From assembly GCA_965153355.1 (NCBI GenBank), contig OZ231126.1, positions 24,986,001-25,050,000 of the forward strand: 64,000 bases of DNA, written 5' to 3'. Both the position numbers and the translations under genes were made by a program. A model generated the notes under the pieces. It was not told the origin of the DNA and ran no database searches. It saw only the letters and a program-made list of their open reading frames with translations. Source of the DNA: Flaccisagitta enflata (Eukaryota > Chaetognatha > Sagittoidea > Aphragmophora). Shown here piece by piece: positions 38,855-52,499 of the stretch (the first letter of the stretch is position 1; each line of letters starts with the position of its first letter).

Positions 38855-39125
38855 TTTACGACTTTTTTCCGGTCGGCGAGAGCCGCCTTTATTGGTATAT
38901 TTACTATCAATAATAATTTTTTTCATTTTTCACTCTTCACTTCTCATTTTTTATTTTTTATTTTTCATTTTCCATTTTCCATCTTTCACTTTTCACTTTT
39001 TACTTTTTATTTTTTATTTTTAGTTCTTACTTTTTTTTTCATTTTTTACTTTTCATTTTTCACTTTTTAGTTTTTACTTTTTTTTATTTTTTTAATTTTT
39101 GACTTTTTTCTTTTTTGACTTTTTG
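38855..39125. repeat. Short module plus T-rich ACTTTTCATTTTT repeat
   Basis: At 38860-38905 a copy of the GGCGGCT module (inverted: CGGCGAGAGCCGCCTTTATT). From about 38930 to 39120, degenerate units of TTTTTCATTTTTCACTTTT. Confidence 0.75.
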
Positions 39126-39345
39126 TCCGCGACGGAATACCATTCCGACGTGGACTATAATTCGAGGCGGGTGGGTGTCGTCGTTGTCGTCGTTGTCGTT
39201 GTCGTTGTCATTGTCGTTGTCATCCACACTTTTAAAAATGGGCTAACTTTTGAACGCCTAGACCGATTTGCTTCATATTTGGAGGGAAGTTGTATTAGGG
39301 TAAGCCGCTTTGCAGCCTATGCGTATGTGATGATCCGACCCACCT
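39126..39345. other. GTCGTT microsatellite and spacer
   Basis: (GTCGTT)n at about 39176-39225, followed by unassigned sequence. Confidence 0.6.
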
Positions 39346-40141
39346 AACCGGCCCAACCAGCCTACCAGCCTAAAAGTGAAAAACGTGCATAACTTCGGCA
39401 TTTTTCTACCGATTTGGTTAAAATTTGGTATGTAGTCCCTAAACGGAAGAACTCAACATATGTACTTGAATTGTAAAGATTTTAGCATGCTAACCGGCCA
39501 AACAGGCCTACCACCCAACCAGCCTACTAGCCTAAAAGTGAAAAACATGCATAACTTTGGCATTTTTCAACCAATTTGGTTAAAACTTGGTATGTAGTCT
39601 CTAAATGGAAGGACTCAACATATGTATTCTATTCGTAAAGATTTTAGCATGCTAACCGGCCAAACCAGCCTACCACCCAACCAGCCTACTAGCCTAAAAG
39701 TGAAAAACGTGCATAACTTTGGCACTTTTCAATCGATTTGGTTAAAACTTGGTATGTAGTGTCTAAATGGAAGGACTCAACATATGTATTTGATTTGAAA
39801 AGATTTTAGCATGGTAACCGGCCAAACCGGCCTACCACCCAACCAGCCTACCAGCCTAATAGTGAGAAACGTGCATAACTTCGGCATTTTTCTACCGATT
39901 TGGTTAAAATTTGGTATGTAGTCCCTAAATGGAAGAACTCAACATATGTATTTGAATTGTAAAGATTTTAGAATGGTAACCGGCCAAACCAGCCTACCAC
40001 TCAACCCGCCCACCAGCCTAAAAGTGAAAAACGTGCATAACTTTGGCATTTTTCAACCAATTTGGTTAAAACTTGGTATGTAGTCTCTAAATGGAAGGAC
40101 TCAACATATGCATTTGATTTGTAAAGATTATAGCATGCTAA
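39346..40141. repeat. 162-bp satellite, 5 units
   Basis: AACCGGCC starts units at 39346, 39492, 39655, 39816 and 39978 (spacing 146 then 161-163). Each holds CAGCCTACCAGCC, AAAAGTGAAAAACGTGCATAA, TTGGTTAAAACTTGGTATG and GGACTCAACATATGTATTTG. The short A/T and CCTA sub-motifs are homogeneous, which suggests recent amplification. Confidence 0.92.
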
Positions 40142-40159
40142 CTGGCCAGACTGGCCAAA

Positions 40160-40622
40160 CCGCCATTTGACAATGCCGTTTGACATCGCCGTTTGACAAC
40201 GCCGTTTGACAAGACCGTTTGACAACGCCGTTTGACAACGCTGTTTGACAACGCTGTTTGATAACGCCATTTGACAACGCTGCTTGACAACGCCATTTGA
40301 CAACGCCAGCTTGACAACGCCGCTTGACAACGCCAGCGATAACGCCGCTTGACAACGCCATGACAACGCCAGATGACAACGCCGATGATAACGCCGTATG
40401 ACAACGCCGTATGACAACGCCGTATGACAACGCCGTTTGACAACGCCGTATGACAACGCCGTATGACAACGCCGTATGACAACGCAGTATGACAACGCCG
40501 TATGACAACGCCGTATGACAACGCCGTATGACAACGCCGTATGACAACGCCGTATGACAACGCCGTATGACAACGCCGTTTGACAACGCCATTTGACAAC
40601 GCCGTTTGACAACGCCGTTTGA
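40160..40622. repeat. 13-bp minisatellite, about 35 copies
   Basis: Unit GCCGTATGACAAC and the variants GCCGTTTGACAAC and GCCATTTGACAAC; the TATG variant is homogenised in the middle (about 40390-40575) and the TTTG variants lie at both flanks. Because 13 is not a multiple of 3 and the minus strand of the unit has no stop, all three minus frames stay open, which mimics a gene. Confidence 0.95.
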
Positions 40623-40968
40623 CCCCAGTCGCGGACCCATACTCTTTTAAGATTTTTTTCTTTTAATTTTTCCACTTTTAATTTTTGATACACAGTTTTT
40701 CTTTTTTCTCTTTTTTTAACCTTTAATGTTTAAGGTTTCATATTTAAATTCTAGTTTCATATACTTTAATTTTTTATTCTTTAGATTTTTTGTATAGCAG
40801 CATTTATATATTCCTTTTATCAAAAATGTTTGAAAGTTTGAAAATGATCAATCATTCTCCCACATGCTTAACATGAGATTCAATAACATTGATGTAACAT
40901 AAATGCTGAAACGACTCTCTTGGTTTTGGTCTCAGTCTCTCATAGAGGAATAACTACAGAGATACAGT
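40623..40968. other. AT-rich spacer
   Basis: CCCCAGTCGCGGACCC just after the minisatellite resembles a family A internal motif. Otherwise nothing. Confidence 0.45.
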
Positions 40969-40969
40969 G

Positions 40970-41038
<69 letters not shown>

Positions 41039-41039
41039 C
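40969..41039. repeat. (CAGA)n microsatellite
   Basis: Perfect CAGA tetranucleotide run. Confidence 0.97.
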
Positions 41040-41200
41040 AAACATTTCGTTTTATGTTTATTGACTAGCTTTAAATAGCTTTGAATAGCTTTTTATAGCT
41101 TCAAATAGTTGTAAATAGCTTTTGATATCTTTTTATAGCTTTAAATAGACCGTAACAACCAGAAACGAAGTTGTAATATGCAAAAATTGTAACTACAGTG
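41040..41200. repeat. TAGCTTTAAA-type degenerate repeat
   Basis: AGCTTTAAATAGCTTTGAAT units over about 100 bp (41065-41150). Confidence 0.6.
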
Positions 41201-41249
41201 TCTTTGATGCTATTGGGGAATAGCAAAACGTGACAAAAAACGGGTTTCC

Positions 41250-41445
41250 GAATTTTCTACGCAATCCGTTGGTGGTGATTGAGTCGAAAAGTGCGATAAC
41301 GAGATTTTTGAGGCTATGATTGTTTGTGTTTTGAGGTTATGATTGTTTGTGTGTGTGAGGGAGCATAGGATGGGGGAGGGAATGGATGTGGGTTGTATGC
41401 CCCTGTCCATCCGTCCGCAACAATATTGTGACCCCGCGTCACTTG
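41250..41445 (-). mobile_element. Family A' element, minus orientation, tail lost
   Basis: TGATTGAGTCGAAAAGTGCG, GATGCC-like internal parts, CCCCTGTCCATCCGTCC, then the alternative head complement CAACAATATTGTGACCCC, GCGTCACTTG. Confidence 0.7.

Positions 41446-42503
<1,058 letters not shown>

Positions 42504-42578
<75 letters not shown>
42504..42578. repeat. (GA)n microsatellite
   Basis: Uninterrupted GA run. Confidence 0.97.
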
Positions 42579-43356
<778 letters not shown>

Positions 43357-43439
43357 CCTTTCCCCTCCCATCTCAGACTAGCCTACGTTGGACCAGTAAG
43401 GCTGATAGACTCGCTTCGATGCTTCCACTCCATCTTCTT

Positions 43440-43503
43440 CGTCTGGCCCAAGTCGTGATCGTCGACATCTTCAACATCGTCGTTGTTTCCGTCGTCGTCA
43501 TCA

Positions 43504-43534
<31 letters not shown>

Positions 43535-43560
43535 TATCGTCATCATCGTCGTTGTCGTGG
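43440..43560. repeat. (GTC)n microsatellite, imperfect
   Basis: GTCGTCGTC runs with ATC/GTT interruptions. Confidence 0.9.
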
Positions 43561-43679
43561 ATCCCGTTGCCATGTCACGGCATGTCAGGGCATGTCACTT
43601 TGACGTGCGAGGATGGATGAGTTTTGGGATTTCATTCTTTTGTCTCCACGTCGAGATCGAATCCATCTTGAAGCTCGAC

Positions 43680-43795
43680 GTCACGTGATGCACACGCACA
43701 TGCGCACACATGTGCATGTAGGCGCACATGTACGTACACAATCACAATCACATGCACACTCACAATGAGAATAATCTGGCCTGGCTTTGGGGAGG

Positions 43796-43850
<55 letters not shown>

Positions 43851-44000
43851 AGGACAGACAGAAACCGACAGAGACAGAAAGAGAAAGATAGAGTCAGGCA
43901 GAGACTGACAATGAGAGTCAGACACGGATAGAGACCGACATACAGACAGAGACAGTCACGTACAGAGACAGCAAAACATATGTATACACTCAAACGAACA
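43680..44000. repeat. CACATG patch, (GA)n and AGACAGA-rich sequence
   Basis: CACATGTGCATG-type alternation at 43690-43760, perfect GA at 43800-43849, then AGACAGAGACAG-type purines. Confidence 0.85.
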
Positions 44001-44189
44001 AACAGCAACGGGATATTGATACTGGTTTAAGTAAGAATTATATCTAACAGCGTGGTATCGATCGACAGGCAGTAAAACAGAAAATATCTGAGAGACAAAT
44101 TGATGCGGGTTTGAGTAGGGACACAATAACGGACACAATAACTAACAGCGGCCAGGAGCTAACAAAAAACAGACAGAGAGACTGACATA

Positions 44190-44560
44190 CAAACCAGCAG
44201 CGGCGTAGGAGAAGGGACTTCAGGGACTTCAATTGAAGTCCCTGTTGTCGGGACACTAAAGTAGTCGGGACACTAAATTTTCTAGGAGAAAAAAGGAAGA
44301 AAGGAAAAAAAGAAGGGAAAGAAAGGAAAAGAATGGAAGGAAAGGAAAAAAAAAGTAAAAGAAAGAAAGAAAGAAAAGAAGGAAAGGGAAAATTAAGTGT
44401 TTATCAACTTTATTTCCTTAGAAATTATAGTAATCACATATGTATATAATTATATGGCAAAATTTTTTTGTTGGCTTCAGTTGGGACACTAAATTTGTCG
44501 GACACAAATTGGGGGTTGAAGTCCTTAAAATCTATACTCTCCTACGCCGCTGCAAACCAG
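44190..44560. mobile_element. hAT-type MITE, 355 bp, perfect 8-bp target duplication
   Basis: CAAACCAG at 44190-44197 and 44553-44560. The element 44198-44552 has termini CAGCGGCGTAGGAGA and its complement. CAG-GGCGTA ends plus 8-bp duplication are typical of hAT. The interior is A-rich with GGGACACTAAATTT motifs, non-coding, and shares the TGTCCC/GGACAC theme with the element at 48144. Confidence 0.92.
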
Positions 44561-44898
44561 CAAACACAACCGTAGAATGCCAAACTTAAATCAGACGTCC
44601 GAGACAGAAAAGGACAGACATATTGTATCTGTTTGGGACAGACAGACTCAAACAAAGGAGGAGAGAGAGAGGGAGAGCAAAAGAGAGACTTGAACGTCGT
44701 TCGGAGAGTAGGTTGGGTTTTTGTTCTGCGCCAACTCTTGCTTCAGTCTGCGTTTGACGTATTTTGACTGATCACGTCTTTTGTTCACAAAAGTCCAGAC
44801 ATTCGAACTCGACGCTGTTGGGGGTCAAATTTGCGTCTCGAATGCAAATCCATGAAAACCGAAACGAAGTAGATTTTCAGTGATGACGTCATTTTCTA
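44561..44898. other. Intergenic, nothing recognised
   Basis: Some AGACAGA and GGAGAG purine stretches; no gene. Confidence 0.5.
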
Positions 44899-45215
44899 TC
44901 GTTTGTTTGTTTATTTGTTTGTTTGTTTGTTTGTTGGTTTGTTTGTTTGTTTGTTTGTGTGTTTGTCTATTTGTTTGTTTGTCTGTTTGTTTGTTTGTTT
45001 GTTTGTTTGTTTATTTGTTTGTTTGTTTGTTTGTTTGTTTTTTTGTTTGTTTGTTTGTTTGTCTGTTTGTTTGTGTGTTTTTTTGTTTGTTTGTCTGTTT
45101 GTTTGTTCGTTTGTTTGTCTGTTTGTTTGTTTGTTTGTTTGTTTGTTTGTTTGTTGGTTGGTAGGTTGGTTAATTGGTTTGTTGATATGTTTGTTTGTTT
45201 GTTTTTGTTCCTCTG
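44899..45215. repeat. (TTTG)n microsatellite
   Basis: About 300 bp of GTTT repeat with interruptions; false Phe-Val-Cys-Leu frames. Confidence 0.97.
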
Positions 45216-45435
45216 TATTCAACTTGTTTGTTTGTCCGTTTATCTTTTGACTACTCATTTTCTTTCGCGGCCAGTCAATCATGATTACCTACATATCTCA
45301 CCTCCACAGGTCTGAATCACTGTTTATCGAGTGCAATTACTTATCTCAACTCCAGTGCAGAGCCCCTAAATAAACCCTCCCCACGAGACTGTGTAATTTT
45401 GCACAAATAGCACCGACAGTCAAAGGGTTCACATC
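45216..45435. other. Short spacer
   Basis: Nothing recognised. Confidence 0.5.
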
Positions 45436-45680
45436 CCTGGCGGCTAGAAGGTCAACAGCAGCTAGATGGCCAACAGCACCGGCAGTTACAGCGCCAAAGT
45501 TATCGGCAGTTACAGCGCCGTTGGCACTGGTTGCTAGATGGCCAACAGCACCGGCAGTTACAGCGCCAAAGTTATCGGCAGTTACAGCGCCGTTGGCACT
45601 GGTTGCTAGATGGCCAACAGCAGCGACAGTTACAGCGCCGACGGCACCGATGCTATAGGCGCCGACAGTAAGTGGGCAAA
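45436..45680. repeat. 72-bp minisatellite
   Basis: The unit AGTTACAGCGCCAAAGTTAT, CGGCAGTTACAGCGCCGTTG, GCACTGGTTGCTAGATGGCC occurs at about 45478 and again 72 bp on, with partial units on both sides. The internal AGTTACAGCGCC half-unit is itself repeated. Confidence 0.88.
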
Positions 45681-45706
45681 TCTCCCGTCCGCCATCAGAG
45701 ATTGCA

Positions 45707-46319
<613 letters not shown>

Positions 46320-46345
46320 AAAAAAAAAAAAAAAAAAAAAAAAAA
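46320..46345. repeat. Poly(A) tract
   Basis: A run of about 26; no retrotransposon body is recognisable upstream. Confidence 0.9.
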
Positions 46346-46735
46346 CTATTCTCATTTTTTAAAGTTAATCTTTCTGTGTTTTGATGATTTCTAATACACT
46401 GGCTGTTTAATAATATCCGTAATTAGGGTAAGCGTCAGAGTGTGAGACGAATGGGTGACTTCAGTCGGAAATATGGTTGTCAGTAAGGTGGTAGCGATAT
46501 AAAGCATAGCAAGTCCATTAATGTAACGCTGATGGTGTGTTTGACAGAGACGTATTGGGTAAGGTTGCCCTTGATTGCAAAGACCGCGTAGTGGACGTCT
46601 GTGGAAAGAAGACGGTGAGACCAAAGAAGCGGAGGGCAAAAAAGAAGAAGAGAAAAAAAAAGACCGATGGGTGGAGGAAACTTTGTTTTTAACCGCTGAT
46701 TCAGCAAAAACAATAACGGAAAATGGAATTGAATT
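46346..46735. other. Spacer
   Basis: Nothing recognised. Confidence 0.5.
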
Positions 46736-47089
46736 CCGACGAGGGAGAAATAAGGAACATTTGAGAGAAACGTATGGAAAAGGGTAAGGGGTAGGAAGGA
46801 AGGACGAAGGGGGGGGGGGGGGGGAAATAACGAACATAGGCGAGAAACGTACAGAAAAAGGTAAGGGATAGGAAGGAAGGACGAAGGTGGCGGGGGGGGG
46901 GGGGAAATAACGAACATAGGCGAGAAACGTAGAGGAAAAGGTAAAAGTTAGGAGGGAAGGACAAAGGGGGGGGAAATAACGAACATAGGCGAGAAACGTA
47001 GAGGAAAAGGTAAGGGTTAGGAGGGAAGGACGAAGGGGGGGGGGGGAGAACTAAGGAACATATGGAACATATATGAGAAACGTACGCAG
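46736..47089. repeat. About 75-bp tandem repeat with G runs
   Basis: Units GGAAATAACGAACATAGGCG, AGAAACGTA, GGAAAAGGTAAGGG, TAGGAAGGAAGGACGAAGG plus an 8-18 base G run, at about 46805, 46883, 46970 and 47035. A further unit continues after the element at 47090, so the element was inserted into the array. Confidence 0.85.
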
Positions 47090-47723
47090 TAGGACAGGGG
47101 TTCTGACACAAATTTTGGCAGATCCTTCTTGTTAACGGCACTTTGGCTCAAAATCAATGTAGTATTAATGTTCTGCCTTCAAAAGTCGCATTGGGTATCA
47201 GGAAATTGTGACCGCCACCCCCCCACCCCCCTCAGAAGGTAGTGACCTCTAAAGATTAAGCAATTTGCCTTCTTTTGCTAATAAATTCTAAATGGATCAT
47301 TCAAAAAGCCTGGTGATGGTCTCATTTGAAAGGTATTTACGTGAAGAACATGAGAGATTACTGATATGAAAGAGGGGTCCCAAGGGGGGCCCTTAAGGGG
47401 CCCCTAAAGTGATTGAAGGGCCCCCAAAGCATCCAATTTTTAAACAAATCATAGCACATTTTCATGTATTGGATGCTCTGGGGGCCCCTTCAATCAGTAA
47501 TCTTTCATGTTCTTCACGTGAATACCTTTCAAATGAGACCATCACCAGGCTTTTTGAATGATCCATTTAGAATTTATTAGCAAAAGAAGGCGAATTGCTT
47601 AATCTTTAGAGGTCACCACCTTCTAAGGGGGGGTGGGGGGGTGGCGGTCACAATTTCCTGATACCCAATGCAACTTTTGAAGGCAGAATATTAATACTAC
47701 ATTGATTTTGAGCCAAAGTGCCG
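47090..47723. mobile_element. Second, internally deleted copy of the 34.6-kb palindromic element
   Basis: The left end TAGGACAGGGGTTCTGACAC and about 360 bp of arm run to the inverted right arm, which meets it at about 47440-47455. The right end stops at CAAAGTGCCG, short of the terminal about 50 bases. It lies between two copies of the 75-bp repeat unit. Confidence 0.85.
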
Positions 47724-48135
47724 GGAAGGACGAAGGGGGGGGGGGAGAACTAAGGAACATATGGAACATATATGAGAAACGTACGCAGTTGCAGGGTTTA
47801 GAGTGATAGGCGATGGAGAGAGGGAGAAATTGGGAACATGTGAGAGGAACTACGCATAATGTAATATGGTGGGCAGGAGGGAGGGAAAGAAGGGAATGCA
47901 GCGGAATAAATAGAGAAGAGTAAGAGGAAACATTGAAACGATGCAACTGATAAAAAGTTGTGGAGGTCACATTTGAGACTCTTTGAAAGAAAATAAATGC
48001 GGCCTACTATGAATTGGAAAACAGAAAAACAGATATGATGTAGGAAACGATAAAAGATTAGTGTAGGTCCGTGCCTGATTGTCCATGGGTCTGCTGGAGC
48101 TGATCCCCAAGTCGATATAATATGGGTCTGCTAGG
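47724..48135. other. Remaining repeat unit, then spacer
   Basis: 47724-47790 repeats 47020-47089. After that there is no gene; short GGGTCTGCT motifs recur at 48090-48135. Confidence 0.6.
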
Positions 48136-48436
48136 GTTCTGCTCAGGGGCGTATGGGAGCCAAAGTTTTAGGGGTAGCCACCCCCAGTTTGTGTCCCAAC
48201 AAATTTTATGACCTGATGAAAATTTTGCCTAATTTTTATGTGTCTTTTAAAAAAAATATTAATTGATATATATTTGAATTAAAACAATGAAAAAACCATT
48301 GCCCTTTCTTTCTTTTTCTCTCTCTTTTTCTCTCTCTTTCTTTTTTTCTCTTTCTCTTTTTCTTTATATTTTGTGTCCCAACAGGGGTAGCCATGGCTAC
48401 CCCGACGACCCCTTCTAATACGCCCCTGGTTCTGCT
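48136..48436. mobile_element. hAT-type MITE, 285 bp, perfect 8-bp target duplication
   Basis: GTTCTGCT at 48136-48143 and 48429-48436. Between them the element starts CAGGGGCGTATGGGAG and ends TAATACGCCCCTG. The interior has GTGTCCCAACAAATTTT and a CTTTTTCTCTC stretch. Confidence 0.92.
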
Positions 48437-48549
48437 GGCCATGATCCCCATAAGCTAGCGATTTCCATAGCAGATGGGTCTTCCAGGCTGTGGGTCTGCC
48501 AAAACACAAAAACCTAGAAACGAAGAGGGAAACACGACTAGGATAGCCT

Positions 48550-49246
48550 TTTTGGGCAGCGGCCCCAAAGGGCCGATGTCCTGTAGGACACAGGGGTGAA
48601 TTTCCTTACGTCTGTCTGTCCGTCTGTCCGTCCATCCATCCGTCCGTCCGTCCGTCCGTCCGTCCGTCCGTCCGTCCGTCCGTCCATCCGTCCGTCCGTC
48701 CGTCCGTCCGTCCGTCCGTCCGTCCTTCCTTCAGTCTGTCTGTCCATCCGTCTGTCCGTCTGTCCTTCCGTCCATACGTACGTCCCTCCCCAAGTTTCTC
48801 AATTCTCAAATTACCATTGAATAACATGGGAAAATGACAAAATGCAAACATCCCATTGAATAACATGGAAAATTGACAAAAAAATAGAAAAATATAAATT
48901 TCGTATCGAATAACATGGAAATTGACAAAAAAAAAAAAAATAAAAGCAAGATTCCTATTGAATAACATGGAATATTGATAAGAAAAATTAAAAAAAAGAT
49001 GAAATTCTCATTGAATAAGATGGATTATGGATAAAAGATGTAAAACTCCCATTGAATTTCATGGAAAATTGTCCAAAAGGCCTGAAATTTGCCTTCTCAG
49101 GAATCTCAGGACGTAAGGAAATTCACCCCTGTGTCCTACAGGACATCGGTCCTTTGGGGCCGATGCCCTGCTCTCACTCAACTTCTTCAGCTGATCATTC
49201 CAAGCAGGGCATCGGGTACCGCTGACCATGTGCGATCCTTGGATGA
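48550..49246. mobile_element. Family B foldback element, copy B6
   Basis: The left module GGGCAGCGGCCCCAAAGGGC, GATGTCCTGTAGGACACAGG and AATTTCCTTACG leads to about 175 bp of CCGTCCGT array. The core is a minisatellite of units CATTGAATAACATGGAAAAT. A remnant GGCCTGAAATTTGCCTTCTC follows, then the mirrored module CACCCCTGTGTCCTACAGGA and GGTCCTTTGGGGCCGATG, and tip GGGCATCGGGTACCGCTGAC, CATGTGCGATCCTTGGATGA. The array on the right side is lost. Confidence 0.8.
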
Positions 49247-50640
49247 CTTGTTACTTAATAGTTGCATACATTGAACAGGATCAATGACGCGAAAACTCAG
49301 AAAGGCGGAGTAAAGGATGAAAGGATGGTAAGAGACAAACCCAATGCTTGTCACACATTAGATGCCTCGCTGCTTTAGAAAGAAGCAAAAATGTGAAGAA
49401 ATGATGCGTGGATGAATGGCAGGAACGGAGGGGAGGGAGAAAGGGGGATAGGAAAAATGTTGTAACAAGAAAAGGACAAAATGATATGAATTTCAAGTAA
49501 GTTGAGTAGAAAGAACAAGAAAAGTAGGCAGAATTAAAAAAAAAGGAGCCCGCGTGGTTTGAAGGAGGCAAGGGAAGAGAAGAAGAAAGCAGCGTTGCCT
49601 GAATTCGCCGCATCGCCGCTTGAGGGAGCAACAAAGCGGCCATTTTTCAATCGGAATCTCCCTTCTGTCGGCCACGTAATAAAAACAAGTGAGCAACAGG
49701 CGAGAAGAGAATAATTCAAAACTTTTTTTCCCTTTTTTGTCGGCGCATTGGGATGGCTGTGATGTAAATGCGAACTATTCTAGTTACTACTAAAAAAGCG
49801 AGGGCTAGAGTAAGTTCACGGTAAGTTTTTCTCACTTGAAATATATCAGCCTAACGGTTATGTGTTAATTTTACCTTAAAACGAGTCCAACAGAGCAGTG
49901 TCACCGTTTTTCCCCTACAAACTGACTAGTAGGGCCGCAAATGTCAAAAGAAACCAATTTGGACAGTCCGGCCGACCAAGAAGCGTCTATGATTGATAAC
50001 GCACCCTAGCGTTACGTTGCGTTAGCGCCTTAAACCAGACTTAAGAGCAAATGCAGCATGGTCATGCGTAACTTCCCAATTCATTAATCACTTTTCATTC
50101 TCCTCCTCCTTCTAGCCTCCTCCTCTAGATACACCATGAATGTTTACTGCTGCTCTTTTCCCCCTTTCCTCCTCAAGTTGAGGGCCTCAAAATACCCATT
50201 TCCTCATCGATACCTCTTCGTTCTCCTTTTACAAAGCGCTTCCTTCTATTCTCATTCTACTTTCTAAAGCTCTACTTCCTTTTTCCTAATTTCATTCTTA
50301 GATAAGGAAAGATGATGTCAATGGAGGCATTTGCCATCGAAAGGGAGAGGAAGAGGAAGAAGAGAAGGAGGAAGAGGAGGGTTTGATAGATCGTTAAGGC
50401 ATGTTCCCTGTATTCTCTATTCTTGGGTGAACAACTAGGACACGATGAGAACACCATGAGAGCACCATGAGAGCACCGTGAGAGCACCAAAGGATCTAAA
50501 GGCGATCGCTAGAAAAGCATTAGTCATGTGAAGCCGTCAAGAAAGAGAGAGAGAGAGAGAAAGAGGAAGGAAAAGGAAAGGGAAAAGGAAAAGGGAGGAA
50601 AAAGGAAAGAAACGAAACGGTTTTGATTAAAGGCAACAAC
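49247..50640. other. Intergenic, purine/pyrimidine-biased, nothing recognised
   Basis: Short frames on the minus strand (49281-49719, 50272-50490) are Ser/Leu/Phe-rich and have no domain signature. GAGAGCACCAT repeats at 50445-50490 are short. Confidence 0.45.
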
Positions 50641-51075
50641 ACGAGACAAACGGTTTCTTATTTTTGAGGAAGAAGTGGTGGAGGGAGGATGAGGAAGGTT
50701 GAGAGAAGATGAGGGAGGATGAGGGAGGATGAGGGTGGTTGAGGGAGGATGAGGGAGGATGAGGAAGGATAAGGGAGGATGAGGGAGGATGAGGGTGGTT
50801 GAGTGAGGATGAGGGAGAATGAGGGAGGATGAGGGAGGATGAGGGAGGATGAGGGTGGTTGAGAGAGGATGAGGGAGAATGAGGGAGGATGAGGGAGGAT
50901 GAGGGAGGATGAGGGAGGTTGAGGGAGGATGAGGAAGGTTGATGGAGGATGAGGAAGGTTGAGAGAGGATGAGGGAGGATGAGGGTGGTTGAGAGAGGAT
51001 GGGGGAGGATGAGGGGGGGGGGGGTGAAAGAGGATGAGGGAGGTTGAGAGAGGATAAGGTTGGTTGAGAGTTCGA
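50641..51075. repeat. 10-bp minisatellite GATGAGGGAG
   Basis: About 40 units of GAGGGAGGAT with GTTGAG variants in a loose higher-order order. It makes a false Pro/Ser-rich frame on the minus strand. Confidence 0.93.
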
Positions 51076-51456
51076 GGGCGGATGAAAAAGCGGTAGAAAT
51101 GGAACAGAAGCGAGATGGTAACAGTGGGAGGCAGGGAAATTGAGAAAATGGCCCAAATTGTGATCTGAGTTCGGTGGATTAGGAAAAATGGAGAGACAAA
51201 TGGTTGCGAGAGTTGAAAAATAAGGGTAAAAAGAACTGATTATGATTTTGGTTCCACGGATTAAGGGGATATGGAGAGGGACAAACATTTTGGAGGTTGC
51301 GAGGGTGTAAACGTAGAATAGGAGAGAACAATTCTCGGAAAGATTGCGAAAACGAGTCATCGCAAAGGTTTGGGTCAAAAACAAAATGGAAAAATGGAAA
51401 AAAGTGACATTAGATGCTATAAAGACATCTCGAACAATGCAAAGATAATCAAAGGC

Positions 51457-51671
51457 GAAGTTTCTGATTATGGGTAGTCAGTGTTGAATAAAAAACAATA
51501 TGTTTTTCTTTCCGAATTTTCGAACTGATTGCACACAAGCACAGAACATCATCAGGGAATACATGTTTTTACATATTTCCCGATGATGTTCTGTGCAATC
51601 ATTTCGGAAATTCCGAAAGATAAACATATTGTTTTTTCATTCAACACTGACTACCTGTAGTCATAAATTTC
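51457..51671. mobile_element. Small foldback element (hairpin MITE)
   Basis: Tight core 51473-51655: GGTAGTCAGTGTTGAAT and AACAATATGTTT pair with the right arm, and ACAGAACATCATC pairs with GATGATGTTCTGT around a short loop. Pairing extends, with mismatches, to the outer limits. No coding sequence. Confidence 0.8.
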
Positions 51672-52499
51672 TCCTTTAAAGGAATTACATTCATTTACGG
51701 AAGAGACAAACTTGATGATAGACAGTTCACATTTTATTGAAATTTGTAATCTTAAGTGTAATAAGTCATCATTTACTTTTCTTCAGCCTGATGACTGATT
51801 GAATGCTGAACCGATTAAGGAGATCTTAGTATGGCATTGTCCATGGATGGCGTGTGAATTGATCTGAGTTGAGTAGGAAAATCCACGAGGAAGAATGAGA
51901 GAGGTTTGTCATTTATATTTGAATTGTTTTTTTAAAACAGCCGATGATGGAAAAGACTTCAACGAGTGCAAAATTGTCACGTGGTTCAGCAGTTAACGTT
52001 GGATGGTTCAGCCATCAGGGTGAATGTTAGCATTATTAGGAGGTAGAATGAATTCTTGGAGTTTATGAGAAGTGGTGGTGTAAAATTGAACGACAGTATT
52101 TGTGAAAAAGGTTGTGGACCTGAGTACTACTCAGTGAGTAGTCAATGAAGCATCAAAATATGTAATTGGCATTTGACTGATAGAAAATTGCGTTGGACAA
52201 TCATATAAAATGTAAAATTTTGAAGGCATTGCAATTGATTGCTCCCTGTGAGCATCGCTGCTGTTGTGTTGCTTCGTCTGAAAGGATTTTACCCATTCTC
52301 TATTATCGGTGGTTCGAAGTGAGCACGAAGTACACTTTTTATCTTTTATAAGAACGTCATTTTTTTGGCTGCGTTGGCCGCGTTGCACGTTGGCATAAAT
52401 CTTAATCGATGATCTTCAACTTGGTCTTAAAAGAAAGCTTGACGACTAACCTTTTCTTTGATGGTCTAACTTAAGAGCTCCAAAATCATCATGAACAAA
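51672..52499. other. Intergenic, nothing recognised
   Basis: Contains, near 52330-52365, ACACTTTTTATCTTTTATAA and GAACGTCATTTTTTT, which recur at 52990-53030. Confidence 0.45.

Noticed and set aside
40160-40622. CRISPR-like regular array
   Set aside because: Direct head-to-tail 13-bp repeats without spacers, in an animal genome; a minisatellite.
40001-40693. Three overlapping long minus-strand frames with a repeating YGVVIRRCHTAL-type peptide
   Set aside because: Produced by a stop-free 13-bp minisatellite in all three frames; no start context or domain.
46391-47141. Proline-rich minus frames with recurring FLYVSRLCSLFPPP
   Set aside because: Translation of the 75-bp tandem repeat with G runs.
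50524-51384. 286-codon minus frame rich in Pro, Ser and His
   Set aside because: Mostly a translation of the 10-bp GATGAGGGAG minisatellite.
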